DNA from: Chaenocephalus aceratus
Taxonomy: Eukaryota; Chordata; Actinopteri; Perciformes; Channichthyidae
Length of the DNA stretch: 64,000 nt
NCBI GenBank assembly: GCA_023974075.1
Contig: CM043792.1
Location: forward strand, 7,893,956 to 7,957,955
Direction of reading: 5' to 3'
Of this stretch, positions 34,327-46,209 are shown piece by piece. The translations under genes and the position numbers were made by a program. Position 1 is the first letter of the stretch, and every line of letters starts with the position of its first letter. The notes beneath the pieces were generated by a model that had not been told where the DNA came from, did not search any database, and saw nothing but the letters and a program-made list of their open reading frames with translations.

Positions 34327-35060
34327 AGTGGGCGGGGCCGTAAAGTCACGTAGATGTTACTCTCATCTATGAAAATCGATAGCCTACTGCTATACTTAAC
34401 CATATATCAAGCCCGATCATCAATTTCTAATGGCTTAATGCAATTGTTTGCCTGTCTGGCCATTGGAATCGGGCTCTTTGAAGATCCAAAAATCTCCGGT
34501 TTTCTTAAATTTCTGATCGGATTGGCAAAAACTTCAGAATTTGTATTGACCGTCTTCGCGGTTCAACTGACAGCTTTGTTTTCCCCCAAAAGTGGGCAGA
34601 GCCGTTATTTTTGCCCGGAAGTGACGCATGTCTTACTCTCATCTATAGAGTGGCAAAGTCCCTCCCCTTCCGGTGGACCTTCATGGGACCTTATTTCGAA
34701 AAAATTATGTATTGAAGTCAATGGAGAGAGAAAGATTATCTTTCGATCCCGTTTGAATTGTGCCACGAATTACACATATGAAAAAAAAGGGACGTAAAAC
34801 TGTGAAGTAACACATTTGTTTGTGGGAAACGCTGAATGAACTACATCTCTGGTCTCGCAGAACAACACACGTCACCAAGATGGCCGTCACTACTGTCTTG
34901 TCAACAAAACTATTAACTACCCTCACTATCACAACAATAAAACACGTCCAGAAGAATGTCATGCAAAGCTGCCTGCCTGGCTTCTTTTGATTCTCTCTGA
35001 ACTGCCTGGTCTTTTTAATGTTTAATGTCAACCATTTGTGCAGATAGCATAAAGTAGAAA
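34327..35060. other. Intergenic repeat-rich stretch
   Basis: GTGGGC-GGGCCGT...TTACTCTCATCTAT occurs twice (about 34328-34372 and 34592-34642), so two copies of a short repeat are present. No gene is recognised. Confidence 0.35.
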
Positions 35061-35199
35061 AGATTGGCGATCGCCGATGCTAGCGTTAGCATTTCTCCCC
35101 CGGGCTTAAATTGTGTATTATAGAATGATCACTATTGTGCAATACATTTGTATTGCATGTATATTTTTTATTTGTAAACAATGTCAGTTAAAGCTTAAA

Positions 35200-35334
35200 A
35201 GAATAAAGAAGTTTTTGTTATCTAAACGTTTTACCTCTTTCTTTTACAATTTTGGAATTGAAACGGGGAATCGATAAGAACCAGAATCGATAAGCAGAAT
35301 CGGAATCGATACATTTTAAACGATACCCATCCCT
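35200..35334 (-). mobile_element. hAT terminal fragment (GGGATGGGTATCG)
   Basis: On the minus strand this begins TAGGGATGGGTATCGTTT, followed by TATCGATTCCGATTC repeats, a common fish hAT terminus. Only one end is seen. Confidence 0.5.
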
Positions 35335-36174
35335 AGTTGCGGCTCCAGACAAAAAAATGTTTTGGAAAAAGGAGCAAAAAAAATTAAGAAATCTAGGCTG
35401 CAAAAAAATTAAACAAGCAAGTGCCTGTTTTTCCTGGCCAAGGTCATATGTCTCGTCTGACAGGGGTGCAGTTCTAACGGAGAGCACCAGAACGCGGCTC
35501 CGGCACTTCCAAAAATTGTAGTACCCATAAGGAGCCGTACACATGCCGCAGTTTTTGCATGGCTGTGTCTTTAGTTGTAAGCCCAGTGGTGATCTTTTCA
35601 TCTGTCATACTAATCATACAGTCAATAGAGAACCGCAGTGACGCGTCGTAAAACCCGGATGTAAACTTCTTCCGGTTCCTTCGTGAAAAACGCAATGCAA
35701 TTTCTCCATAGGATTTTGGAAAATAGCTCGAAATAAGGTCTGTGGTTGACACACATTTAAGAGCGGGATCACGTTTTGTTCAGCCGGATAATCTCCACAT
35801 GTCTACCCTACTTTTATAATTTTTGAATCATAAATCTAGTCGCCAAAACCTAAATGCTAACGTTATGCTATAAACGAACTACAAGCCAGTACAGCAGCAG
35901 GGTCGCACGACTTCAACGTCACGCCAACTTAAGATCGTTTCAACTGACTTGCACTGAAACTGCACTTTGAACACTTTAAATATATTAACATTTTAAACTG
36001 TATACCCCGTTTATCTAGGCCCTTTTTGTTTTATGTATAGGCTACATGTCACACTGTGGGAAACGATATTTCGATATTTCTGGATGTATAACACAACGCT
36101 GACTTTGACTTCCGCGTGCTTGCATATTTTAACAAAGCTTTTCATTTTAGCCACACTGAATTTAACTAGAAGGC

Positions 36175-36345
36175 ATGGCTGTGTCAATTACCAGTCTGAT
36201 ATCATTTTACAAAGATGACAAGAAGAGTGTAAATAGAGGAGAGAACCACTACAAGTCAGGACACGTAAAACAGTGCAGCCTAGATGAAGGTGTGCTTACC
36301 GGTGTTGTCAGGGCTAGCATGAGGGACAAGGTTTATAGAGTGTCA
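36175..36345 (+). pseudogene. SWIM-YqaJ gene, exon 1
   Basis: Starts at ATG in a good context (AGGCATGG) and runs 57 codons to VYRVS, where a canonical donor GTGAGT (36346-36351) occurs in phase 0. The peptide FYKDDKKSVNRGENHYKSGH, then SMRDKVYRVS, matches the region that precedes a SWIM zinc finger in large animal proteins carrying a YqaJ nuclease. Reading beyond the donor reaches a stop at 36397-36399. It pairs with exon 2 at 37669. Confidence 0.6.
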
Positions 36346-36429
36346 GTGAGTAGTGATAGCAAGAGTACCGTTAACCTAGAGTTAATTTATTCACATTAAT
36401 TCCCATCAACAAATCCATTTTATGTGTCA

Positions 36430-37530
36430 CATGAAATCTTTATTAGGCAAATTTATTTATATAGCACTTTTCAACACAAGGCAATTCAAAGTGCTTTACA
36501 AAAAATGAAAGACATTAAGAAAATGGCATTTAAAATGAGTCATTAAAAAGAAAAGCTAATAAAAGAAACATTAAAAGAAAAAATACATGGATAAAAGTTA
36601 CAGTGCAGTCTAAGATATGAATAGTTCAATTAAAAGCAGCGACAAAAAGAAAAGTCTTCAGCCTGGATTTAAAAGTAGTCAGAGTTGCAGCGGACCTGCA
36701 GGTTTCTGGGAGTTTGTTCCAGATATTTGGAGCATAATAACTGAACGCTGCTCTCCATGTTTAGTTCTGACTCTGGGGAGAGAAAGCTGACCAGTCCCTG
36801 AAGACCTGAGAGATCTGGATGGTTCATAATTTAGCAGGAGGTCAGAAATGTAATTTGGGCCTAAACCATTCAGTGCTTTATAAACCAGCAGCAGTATTTT
36901 GAAATCTACTCTTTGACACACAGGAAGCCAGTGTAAAGACTTCAGAACAGGAGTGATGTGATCCACTTTCTTAGTGTTAGTGAGGACTCGAGCAGCGGCG
37001 TTCTGAATCAGCTGCAGCTTTCTAATAGATTTGTTAGTGAGACCTGCAAAGACACCATTACAGTAGTCCAGTCTACTGAAGATAAAAGCATGGACAAGTT
37101 TTTCCAAATCCTGCTGTGACATTAGTCTTTAATCCTAGATATGTTCTTTAGGGGATAGTAGGCTGATTTAGTAACTGTTTTAATGTGACTGTTGAAACTC
37201 AGGTCAGTCCATGACTACACCTAGATTTCTGGCTCTGTTGTTTTGAACATTGCAGGCTGAAGCTCAGCGCTATCTTTTATACGTTCTGCCTTGGCTCCAA
37301 AAACCATTACCTCAGTTTTATCTTTGTTTAATTGGAGAAAGTTCTGACACATCCAGTCATTGATTTGTTCAATGCACTTACTCAGTGTTTGAATTGGAGA
37401 ATAGTCTCCTGGTGAAATGGTTACGTAAATGTGTGTGTCATCTGCATAGCTATGGTAACTTATTTAGTTGTTCTTCATTATCTGAGCCAGTGGTAGCATG
37501 TAGACGTTAAAGAGAAGAGGCCCCAAGATT
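36430..37530 (-). pseudogene. 5'-truncated L2-like LINE within the SWIM-YqaJ intron
   Basis: On the minus strand reverse transcriptase pieces appear in order: LGPLLFNVYMLPLAQ, YADDTH (catalytic box), QLNKDKTEVMVFG, then an open frame 37122-36679 with FSRLDYCNGVFAGL and KSLHWLPVCQRVDFK. Several frameshifts and stops are present. The 3' UTR reads on plus TTTATATAGCACTTTTCAAC and AATTCAAAGTGCTTTACA. It lies antisense to the host gene, between donor 36346 and acceptor 37668. Confidence 0.8.
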
Positions 37531-37668
37531 ACAAATATTACACACCAGAAAACACAGAAATATCCATGAAATAAACATACAGTAGGCTATAAACAATTAA
37601 AGGGATAATTGGGAAGGCATTACAAATGTAAATATATTTTAAATAATAAAACAATCCCACCACCACAG

Positions 37669-38685
37669 GTATCTACAGGAGAAGAGAGAATTCTCTCCAC
37701 AAAATGTGAATGCCCATGTGGAGAATGGAAATTCAGTCATGCGGCTGCATTAGCCATCTTTGCCATCCACCATTTCAGCTGCACTGACACCCCCTGTTAG
37801 TGGAAGAAGCCAAAGGCAGCTAAACATACGCATTCAGTGGAGGAGCTATTTCCTCCAACCAATAAGTCATTCAACCCGCTGACAAGAGAGCCCACCTCCG
37901 AAGATCGTGACTGGCTGAGGGACAGACTCGGGGGCAGGTTCTCAGGAATTTATTGGCTTCTCTCCCCCGAGCCAGAAGAGGAACACTACAGCTTGGAAAC
38001 ACTTACTGTTCCTGAAATTATCAAATCTGTTGGGCATCAGGGACGTGAGGCAATTGTCGCAAGCATGGCATTGTCTGAGGAGCAACAGAGGGCAATTCAG
38101 GTGGCTACCACTGGTCAGCGAACCAACCCAAACTGGCATTTGTTCAGGAAAGGAAGGTTGACTGCCAGCAACTTTGGAGCTGTCCTGAGGTCAAAGCGTG
38201 TGACTGCTTCCCTTATTGCCAGGGTGCTAGGGCAACAACAGGCCCTTGATGGTGTTTTGTCTGTACAGTGGGGGACTATGAATGAATGTGAGGGTGTCAG
38301 GGCATTCACCACTGCAACCCAGATGCAGGTCCATGAGTCAGGTTTGTGGCTCTCCCAATCAGGAGTGTTGGGGGCATCTTCAGATGGTCTGGTAGGGTCT
38401 TCCGCTGTGCTGGAGGTAAAGTGTCCCTACGGAGTCAGGGAAATGACAATTAGTGAAGCATTGCAAATCAAGGGCTTCTGTGTCAGTAAGGAGGGAGAAA
38501 CATTCAGCCTACGTGAGGAACATCCTTACTGGCACCAAGTGCAAGGTCAGCTTCACCTCACTGCAAGAAAGAAGAAGAAATTAAAAAATTGTGAATCGTT
38601 TTTAATTTACATTTACTCGCCTTTGCAATGTTGTGGTTGTTGGAGTGTTAGGCTTCCTGTCAGCTCGTCTGTTGGGAAGATATAA
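37669..38685 (+). pseudogene. SWIM zinc finger plus YqaJ-type nuclease, exon 2
   Basis: Follows the acceptor CCACCACAG (ending 37668) in phase with exon 1. First comes a SWIM-like finger: KCECPCGEW, then SHAAALAIFAIHHF. After an in-frame TAG at 37798-37800 the same frame stays open to 38685. The YqaJ/lambda-exonuclease-like PD-(D/E)XK signature is complete: RKGRLTASNFGAVL, then QWGTMNECEGVRAF (Glu), GASSDGLV (Asp), VLEVKCPYG (ExK) and PYWHQVQGQLHLT (Gln motif). Such nucleases degrade or resect DNA ends. The frame departs from the family after LTARKK near 38570, so the C-terminus is lost. One nonsense codon plus truncation argues for a pseudogene. The usual start for this ORF is exon 1, since 37837 is GTG. 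Confidence 0.75.
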
Positions 38686-38689
38686 AATA

Positions 38690-39850
38690 TTAGTTTCATG
38701 GAAGTCACACCGTCACATATAAGAGCATTAAGACATACAGTACATAGGCTAAAACAAAACATCTAAAGATATAACCTTGCACTTTGTCTCGTGAACATTT
38801 TCACTATTTTGACAATTTTATAGATGAAAATTGAACTAAAGAAATAAATGGTAGATGAATCCATATTGAAAATAGGTGTCAGCTGCTACACTAATTATAA
38901 TAGTTATATTTCTTAATGAATTAAGATAAGATATTACTGTATTGATCCCAATTTGGGAAATGTTTGTGTTGCAGCAGCATAACAAGAAAAACAAAATATA
39001 AGTTATTATATATACAAAAGTATGTGAGGGATGGAATATTAAATTGAATATAAATGTAAAATGTACATGTGATTTTACGTCCAAGAGAAGCTATGGAGCA
39101 GAGAGTTCTCTGCCAGCCAGAGGTGATTTGTTATTAGTTCAATATGTCAAACTGATTTCCCTGACTACAATCTTTAGTTACATGGTGAAACGTTATGCTG
39201 CTTGTACTAATTAGACTTATCATATAAGCCACACAGGTTTTAATAGGATGTATTCATTATCTTTACTTATGTTGCGGTCTTTTCAGCAGCGCCATCGGCG
39301 ATACAGTCACTACCCTTCATTTACATTTCACCGTGACATGGACAAAAATGTAACGTCAGCTTACCTCATGGCACGAATCCAGACTCTCCTTATAACGATA
39401 TAACGAGCACGTTTCATGCGAAGACCTGTGGCTGCAACCGGGAGCAAAGCAAAAAACCATTGCGTAGCTAACTAGTAGCGCTAGCTTTAGCTAACGTTAG
39501 CTAACGAAACAAACTGCCGAGTAAACTTGGAAAACACTGGTAATTAATTATTCTATAATTTGTAAAACTACGGTGTTAAAAAAGAAATACAGATTCTAAT
39601 GGTCAGATATATAGATATACAGATACTAGAGATACTACAGATACTAGAGATAGGCAGGTACTTGCTTTCAAGCAGAACACGGGGGGAAAAAAAGTTAGCT
39701 GGAGTGTTTACGTGTTCGGCGTAATGACGTACAACGGCCTCGACAATTTCTGTAGTCCTATGCAGCCACTCGGTAACAACCATTGTTTTTCAGACACGTA
39801 AACTCTTCAAAAATCACCAGTGGGGTCACTGCTGATGTATTTAATGTCGT
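38690..39850. other. Interior of the SWIM-YqaJ element; LINE tail at about 38925-39000
   Basis: On the minus strand CAACACAAACATTTCCCAAA, TTGGGATCAATAC and a TCTTATCTTA tail mark a 5'-truncated LINE 3' end at about 38925-39000. The rest is AT-rich with no recognisable gene; in particular no transposase catalytic motif was seen. Confidence 0.45.
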
Positions 39851-40507
39851 AGAACAAAACGTGATTTATCTCTTAAATTTGTGTCAACCACAGACCTTAT
39901 TTCGAGCTATTTTCCAAAACCCTATGGAGAAAATGCATTGCTTTTTTGACGAAGGAACCGGAAGTGCTAAAAATGCTAACTTACTTCCGGGTTTTAGGAC
40001 GCGTCACTGCGGTTCTCTATAACTTTGTTGTTATTAGCATCTGGTTAGCTAGCTATGCTAACGAATATAATGGTGCATTTCCACTACAGCGCGGTTTAAG
40101 CGTGCCGCACCAGAATTTGGTTGCGTTTCCACTTGGCGTAGTACTGGCGAGCGGGTACTATTTCACAGTTTTTCTGGCCCCATAAAATCGAGGTTCTTAG
40201 CGGGCCAACAACCAGGCAGAGTCGGGTTGAGTATGCTAAACTAGAGAGAGAATCGCTGGCAAGGGGGCTACAACTACAACAAAATGTATATTTGACCGTG
40301 ATTTAATTGTAATACACGTTTCAAAATGATGCCGAAGTAACAACATACTGATACCGGTTAGTAAAAACCATGAATTAATGCTTTGACAAGTCTGCAGACA
40401 GACGCCAGGCGAAAAACCCTTTTTAAAATGCGTGTTTTCTAAATGGAGATCGGCTAAGCCAGGGGTGCCCACACCCCTGGTGAGCAACTTTTGAACAGGA
40501 TTGCGTC

Positions 40508-41140
40508 TTGTCAATTGTGCCTGTAAAGATCAAGGCAAAGAAAGGCAGCACAATTCTAAAGACCTATGCATTTCTAGATTCCGGCAGCTCATCTACTTTC
40601 TGTTCCGAGCAACTGATGAGGAAGCTAAAGGTGAGAGGAAGGAACACTAAATTCCTGATGAAAACAATGAATAAAGAAAGCTTTGTCAACAGTCACGTCA
40701 TCTCAGGACTAGAGGTAGCTGCACTCAATGATAACATCTATATTGAGTTGCCTGATGTGTACACCCAACGCAAGATGCCTGTGACTCGTAATAACATCCC
40801 ACAACAGGAAGACTTGTATGCTTGGCCATACTTGGACTCTGTGGAAATTCCTGCTATCGATGCTGATGTGGAGCTGTTAATTGGAACTAACTCTCCAGAA
40901 GTAATGGAGCAATGGGAAGTGATAAACAGCAGGGGTAAAGGACCTTACACTGTTAGAACCCTATTGGGATGGGTTGTCAACGGACCATTGAGAGGAGGCA
41001 ATGAGAGTGGGAGTAGCTGCCCCACAGTCACAGCCAACCGCATATCCATTGCTCACATAGAGGAACTGCTGGTGAAGCAGTACTTGATGACCATGACTTC
41101 AATGAGAAATCAGCAGAAGACAAGCCAGAAATGTCCATAG
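40508..41140 (+). pseudogene. BEL/Pao aspartic protease region
   Basis: About 210 codons; the first codon is TTG and the frame is open upstream to about 40502, so the true N-terminus is missing. The FLDSGSSSTFC motif (catalytic Asp about residue 24) marks a retropepsin-like protease. LLIGTNSPEVMEQWE and KGPYTVRTLLGWVVNGP are the A17/BEL-type continuation. The frame ends at 41140, whereas the related frame continues from 41131 in another phase: a single-base frame change lies close to 41090. The protease normally cleaves the Gag-Pol polyprotein. Confidence 0.8.
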
Positions 41141-42528
41141 AAGATCTTAAGTTCATGCAAATTGCCAACACTTCAGCTGAACTCAACAATGGACATTACT
41201 GCTTGAAGTTGCCTTTTAGAGAAGAGGACAATTTTGTCATGCCCAACAACCGCCATCTTGCTGAGCAAAGGGTCCTCTGCCTAAAAAGGAAATTGGAGAG
41301 AAATCCAACATTCAAAGAGGAATACACCAACTTTCTTGGCGATGTCATAAACAACGGCTATGCAGAGAGTGTGCCAGAGCATCAGGTGAAAGGAAAAGAA
41401 GGAAAGGTAGGGTACATCCCGCATCATGGGGTGTACCATCCTAAAAAGAAAACCCTGAGAGTGGTATTTAACTGTGCGGCAAGCTACAAAGGTGTGTCAC
41501 TCAACACTAAACTACTCCAGGGACCTGACTTGACAAATTCCTTGCTCGGAGTTCTCACAAGGTTTCGCCTAAACTCTATAGCAGTTATGGCTGACATAAA
41601 AGCTATGTATCATCAAGTCCAAGTGGCAAAACAGGATGTAGACTGTCTTCGCTTCCTATGGTGGCCAAGAGGTGATCTGACACAGCCGCTCACTGAGTAC
41701 AGAATGACTGACAAGCAGAACTTATATGTGGACGATTGCTTGAAATTCTTGTCTTCAGAGGCAGAAGCCATGTCTTTGGTTACAGACCTGACCGCTCTAT
41801 GCCATTTGGGAGGATTCCAACTGCTGAAATGGATCAGCAACAGCAGGTCAGTGTTGGAAGCCATTGATGTGGAGAAAAGAGCCAAGGAAGTGAAAGAACT
41901 GGATTTCGACAGAGAGAGCCTTCCTGTCGAAAGAACCCTGGGACTGCAGTGGTGCGCAGAAACTGACACCTTTAGGTTCAAGATGGCAGTCCAAGAAAGA
42001 CCATTCACAAGAAGAGGTATCCTGTCGGTGGTGAGCTCGGTCTACGACCCCATTGGATTTTTAGCACCCTTCACCTTACCTGTCAAGATAATGCTGCAAA
42101 ACCTCTGTAAGATGAGCTACAGTTGGGATGAGCACATTCCTCAAAACTACCAGTTGCAGTGGGTGGGGTGGCTAGAAGATCTAAGAAGACTCAGCACTTT
42201 CAGTGTGCCGAGATGTTTTAAACCCAAAGGATTTGGACAGCTCACAAGTGCCCAACTACATCATTTCTCTGACGCCAGCGAGAATGGCTATGGCACAGTT
42301 TCATACTTGAGGCTGCAGAGTGATGATGAGAAGATCCATGTAACTGTCATTCTAGGAAAGGCACGAGTTGCTCCTCTAAAGAATGTGATAATCCCAAGGA
42401 TGGAACTAACAGCTGCTGTGCTGGCAGAGAGACTTAACAGACTCCTGAAAGCAAAGTTGCAACTAGAGCTGGAAAACTCAGTCTTCTGGACAGACAGCAT
42501 AACAGTTTTAAAGTACATCAGGAATTAA
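41131..42528 (+). pseudogene. BEL/Pao reverse transcriptase and RNase H (deleted)
   Basis: Motif A is seen as VMADIKAMYHQVQV and the catalytic box as LYVDDCLKFL. The residues normally between them (after LTEYRM) are missing, an in-frame deletion that removes part of the palm. RNase H follows, with HHFSDASENGYGTVSY, IPRMELTAAVLAERL and VFWTDSITVLKYI carrying its acidic residues. A TAA at 42526-42528 ends the frame just after; the same phase resumes towards the integrase. It could not make active reverse transcriptase. Confidence 0.82.
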
Positions 42529-44433
42529 ACAAAGCGCTTTCACACCTTTGTTGCCAATCGGGTCTCTGCTATAAGAGAAGCCACAGACATCTCACAATGG
42601 AGGTACATTGACACAAAACGGAACCCAGCTGATGAGGTATCTCGTGGGGTGAAAGTTGAACACCTTCTCACTTGTAGCAGATGGATCCATGGCCCAGAGT
42701 TTCTTTCCAAGAGTGAAGAGGAATGGGCTCTTAACATCTTGGATTCAACTTCCATCAGCAGTGATGACCCAGAGGTTAGAGGAGAAGTTTCAGTTAATAC
42801 TGTCATCATTAATGATGCACCAAATGCAACAAATAACATCTCTGATGAAGACCCACAGAATGCAGTAAATCAACTGATAACCCACTTCTCCTCGTGGAAA
42901 AGGCTTAAGATCTCAGTTGCGTGGTTTCTCCAGCTGAGAAAGACGTTGCAGTTGTTGAGTCAAAAGAGAAAAGAAATACAAGCTTCTCTGTCCAGCAGTG
43001 GACTTGACCCAACTCAACAAAAGAACAAAGAGGAAGAGGACATGAAAAGATTCAGAGCCACAATGGGTGGTCACGTCTTATTTCCTGAAGATATTGACGC
43101 GGCAGAAAGTGTCATCATTCAGTACTGCCAAATGGACAAGTATAGTGATGAAATCACTGCTTTGAAAAAGAGAACATCTGCAGTGAAGAAAAGCAGTCAC
43201 ATTTATAAACTTGATCCGGTGCTGAAACAAGGAATCTTGAGAGTGGGAGGTAGGCTTAGCAAAGGAGCAATGCCTGAAGACACAAAACATCCAGTCATTC
43301 TTGCTAAGGACCAACACATCGCCACTCTAATCTTACGCCACATTCATGAACAGTTAGGACACTGTGGAAGAAATCAACTACTTTCCAGACTTCGTCGACA
43401 ATACTGGATCACCAGAGCAAATGTTGCTGCTAGAAAGATCCTCTCTTCCTGTGTTGTCTGCAGACGATATAGGGGAAAGCTGGGTGAACAAAAGATGGCA
43501 GATTTGCCAAAAGAAAGACTGCAATCTGATCTTCCACCATTCACAAATGTGGGCATTGACTATTTTGGGCCGTTTGAAGTGAAGAGAGGCCGCAGCCTCA
43601 TCAAACGCTATGGAGTTATTTTCACCTGCATGGCCAGTCGGGCAGTCCATCTGGAAATGGCCTATTCATTGGACACCAGTTATTGCATCAATGCAATACG
43701 CAGATTCATTTCCAGGCGAGGCCAAGCATCACACATCAAATCAGACAACGGAACCAACTTTATTGGAGCAGAACGTGAGCTGAGAGAAGCTCTATCTCAT
43801 TTGAACCATCAGAAAATTCAAAACTCACTGCTTCATTCTGGAGTGAAATGGAGTTTCAACACTCCAGCCGCATCCCATCATAGAGGAGTATGGGAAAGAG
43901 TCATTCGCATGGTCAGGAAAGTGCTGAACTCTATTCTTCATCAGCAACATTTGGATGATGAAGGACTACAAACACTCCTGTGCGAAGTGGAAGCCATATT
44001 GAATGACCGTCCCATTACAAAAACCTCAGAGGATCCAAATGATCTCGAACCCCTGACTCTAAATCACATTCTCTTGTTAAAAGGCAAACCTTCTCTACCA
44101 CCCGGGCTTTTTGACAAAAATGACTCCAACTCCAAACGACGATGGAGGCAAGTTCAATTCCTTGCCAATATCTTTTGGCACAGATGGATTCAGGAGTATG
44201 TACCACTGTTGCAAGAGAGACAACGGTGGCCAAAGGACAAGAGGAACTTTGTCACAGGAGACATTGTCATCGTAGCAGACTCTAATGCCCCTCGCGGATC
44301 CTGGCTGTTGGGCAAGGTACTGCAGACCTTTCACGACAGACAGGGACTTGTGCGGTCGGTTAAGGTCCGGACGAAGTACAACATCCTGGAGCGACCAATC
44401 ACGAAGATCTGTCTTCTATTGGAAGCTGAATAA
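42529..44433 (+). pseudogene. BEL/Pao integrase region
   Basis: Open for about 630 codons from the preceding stop to TAA at 44431-44433. The zinc-binding HHCC module is HIHEQLGHCGRNQ...CVVCRRYRG. The DDE core is GIDYFGPFEV, SDNGTNFIGAER and HRGVWERVIRMV, all acidic residues present. The C-terminal part (PLTLNHILLLKG, RWRQVQFLANIFWHRW, then GDIVIVADSNAPRGSWLLGK) is the DUF5641-type tail typical of BEL/Pao. The nominal start at 42649 is GTG and not meaningful, since integrase comes from a polyprotein. This is the best-preserved part of the element. Confidence 0.88.
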
Positions 44434-44599
44434 AGACTGAAACCCAACTTCTATTATTGGGGTTACCAACCCTATTGGATTATCTACATGAACAATGAAC
44501 ATTATGGTTTGAGAATACTGATATGGACTATTCTATTTGGCTGCAATGTTTTGTATGTTGTTGAATTGTTATGTTATTATACAGTAACAATTAGGAGCC

Positions 44600-44945
44600 G
44601 GTGTGTTGCAGCCAATTTGATGTATTTTAATATTTGTATATTAAGGTGCTGTGATACTACTGAATTGACCTGGGCATAGGCGGGGACTCAGCCAATTTCA
44701 GGGTACAGCCTACTATTTGGGGAGGACACAGGTGCACAGCATTAGGGATTGGGAATCACCAGAGGGAAGCCACACAGTTTTTCAACCGTGCGTGTTTTCG
44801 CTTATTTTCTGTTTGTTTTGAGTTAATTTCGGTTTATTTCTTTATCACAGTTAGTTGTTTAGTTATCAGTTAAACACCCGGCTCTTGTTTTGCTGTCATC
44901 ATCCTGCAATCCAAATAAACATCTTAAATGCACTTAAAGAGAAGA
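44600..44945 (+). repeat. BEL/Pao 3' LTR (probably partial)
   Basis: A purine-rich tract TAGGAGCCGG directly precedes TGTGTTGCAGCC, the likely LTR start. CAAATAAAC near 44915 supplies a polyadenylation signal. The 3' border is uncertain because the inverted-end element begins a few bases later. Confidence 0.55.
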
Positions 44946-44950
44946 CCTGG

Positions 44951-45994
44951 GGCCTATACTACGAAGCTGGTTCAACCTAACCTGGATATGTTTGAGTTAG
45001 CAGGTTGGCCTAATCCAAAACATACGCACTCTCGCTAAACTGTCCTACGACACGGGTTATCAAGTGGATCGCTCAAGCCAGCCGTGTCCTATCTAGTTAG
45101 GTGCGCGTTCACATGAAAGGGGTGGTATTTGGAGCATTCGACCAATCACAGACATGGAGAAGCGCACTGACAGCGCAGCGTCATACTTCCTGAATGAAAA
45201 GTGAACTTTAATACTAGTCAAAAATGAAGAAGTTAAACTTTAAACATCCATGACTTAAACACTTGATCCAGGATCAAAGCCACATAGCTGCACCTGCAAG
45301 GTGAATACAGCTGGCAAAAGAAAAAGTGTTTGAATGCGTACATAACAGGTTTATGATATCACTGCCCCGTCTCTAAAACACGATCTGACTTCAATTACAT
45401 TTGTCTCGAGTGTTTCGTCAACTTAATGTGTTGCTTAAAATAATACTTCTGCATACAGTCTGTGACACTGTGAGTGTTGCACGGCCAGATACGGCTCAGC
45501 TGACTCAGATAAGGAGATATACGATATACATTATGAAGTGATATGCCGCGGACTGTACTTAATGTACTCTGATCCGGTTACTTATGTTGTGGCAGATATT
45601 TAAGTAAGCTTTCTTAACGCTAATGTTATAATAGTCAGATTGCTCTGAAGATGGAGGTGATATTCTATTAATGTTCACGTTCACACAGTCGGTGATTTTT
45701 GCCGGCCGTCTTTCCTGCGACGTCAGTTTTTCTGTATTTCCTTTCTCTTGTAATATGACTTGATCGCTTTAAACTCCGCACACTGAGCTCTGATTGGTCA
45801 GCAGGCAGTGCTTTCACTGAGTTGAGCTCTTAGCCTGCAACCTAACCTGGTCCCGACCAGGTTAGCTGCTTAGCATATATTACCATGGAGATCTAGCCTG
45901 CTAAAAAGAGAACCAGCTTCGGATGACCGGAAAGCCGGAGTTTGCCCTGAATTTAGCCGGCTAAGCGAAAATCCTGCTTCGCAGTATACCCCCC
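44951..45994. mobile_element. Non-autonomous inverted-end element (CTACGAAGC family, copy 2)
   Basis: Homologous to 6189-7210 throughout and in the same orientation. Ends are GGCCTATACTACGAAGC and GCTTCGCAGTATACCCCCC. It has 20-40 bp indels relative to copy 1 and no conserved ORF. It immediately follows the BEL/Pao LTR. Confidence 0.8.
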
Positions 45995-46209
45995 TGATTT
46001 GCTGTCAACACCACGCGTCTGGAAAAGCTTCACACCATATCCCTCACTGGCAAATATGTGTTGGTCGGTTGCCTTTACAGGCCTATACAGACATAAATAA
46101 ACCAGCGGCTGTATTCGCCATGACACAGACAGTCTGTGGTTTGTACTTGTTTAACTTTTGTCTAGTTTCTGAACAGATATGAGGAGCTGTGAGCTTGAGT
46201 GCTAACAGC

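Larger units (their letters stand above)
35625..40020. mobile_element. DNA element with ~160-bp inverted ends carrying SWIM-YqaJ gene
   Basis: The left arm 35625-35781 and the right arm 39852-40020 are inverted copies, sharing ATAGAGAACCGCAGTGACGC, CTTCCGGTTCCTTCGT, GGAAAATAGCTCGAAATAAG, GTCTGTGGTTGACACA and CACGTTTTGTTC. The 4.4-kb element encloses the SWIM/YqaJ gene (36175-38685), which is broken by a LINE within its intron and by a stop. I see no transposase. A longer target-site duplication is not visible; TA at both borders is possible. The superfamily is not assigned. Confidence 0.7.
40502..44945 (+). mobile_element. Decayed BEL/Pao LTR retrotransposon
   Basis: Order is protease, reverse transcriptase, RNase H, integrase and a 3' LTR, all on plus. 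There is no gag and no 5' LTR, so the copy is 5'-truncated or its 5' part was replaced. The pol frame is broken by a frame change near 41090, an internal deletion in the reverse transcriptase and a TAA at 42526-42528. It lies directly upstream of the inverted-end element at 44951. Confidence 0.88.
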
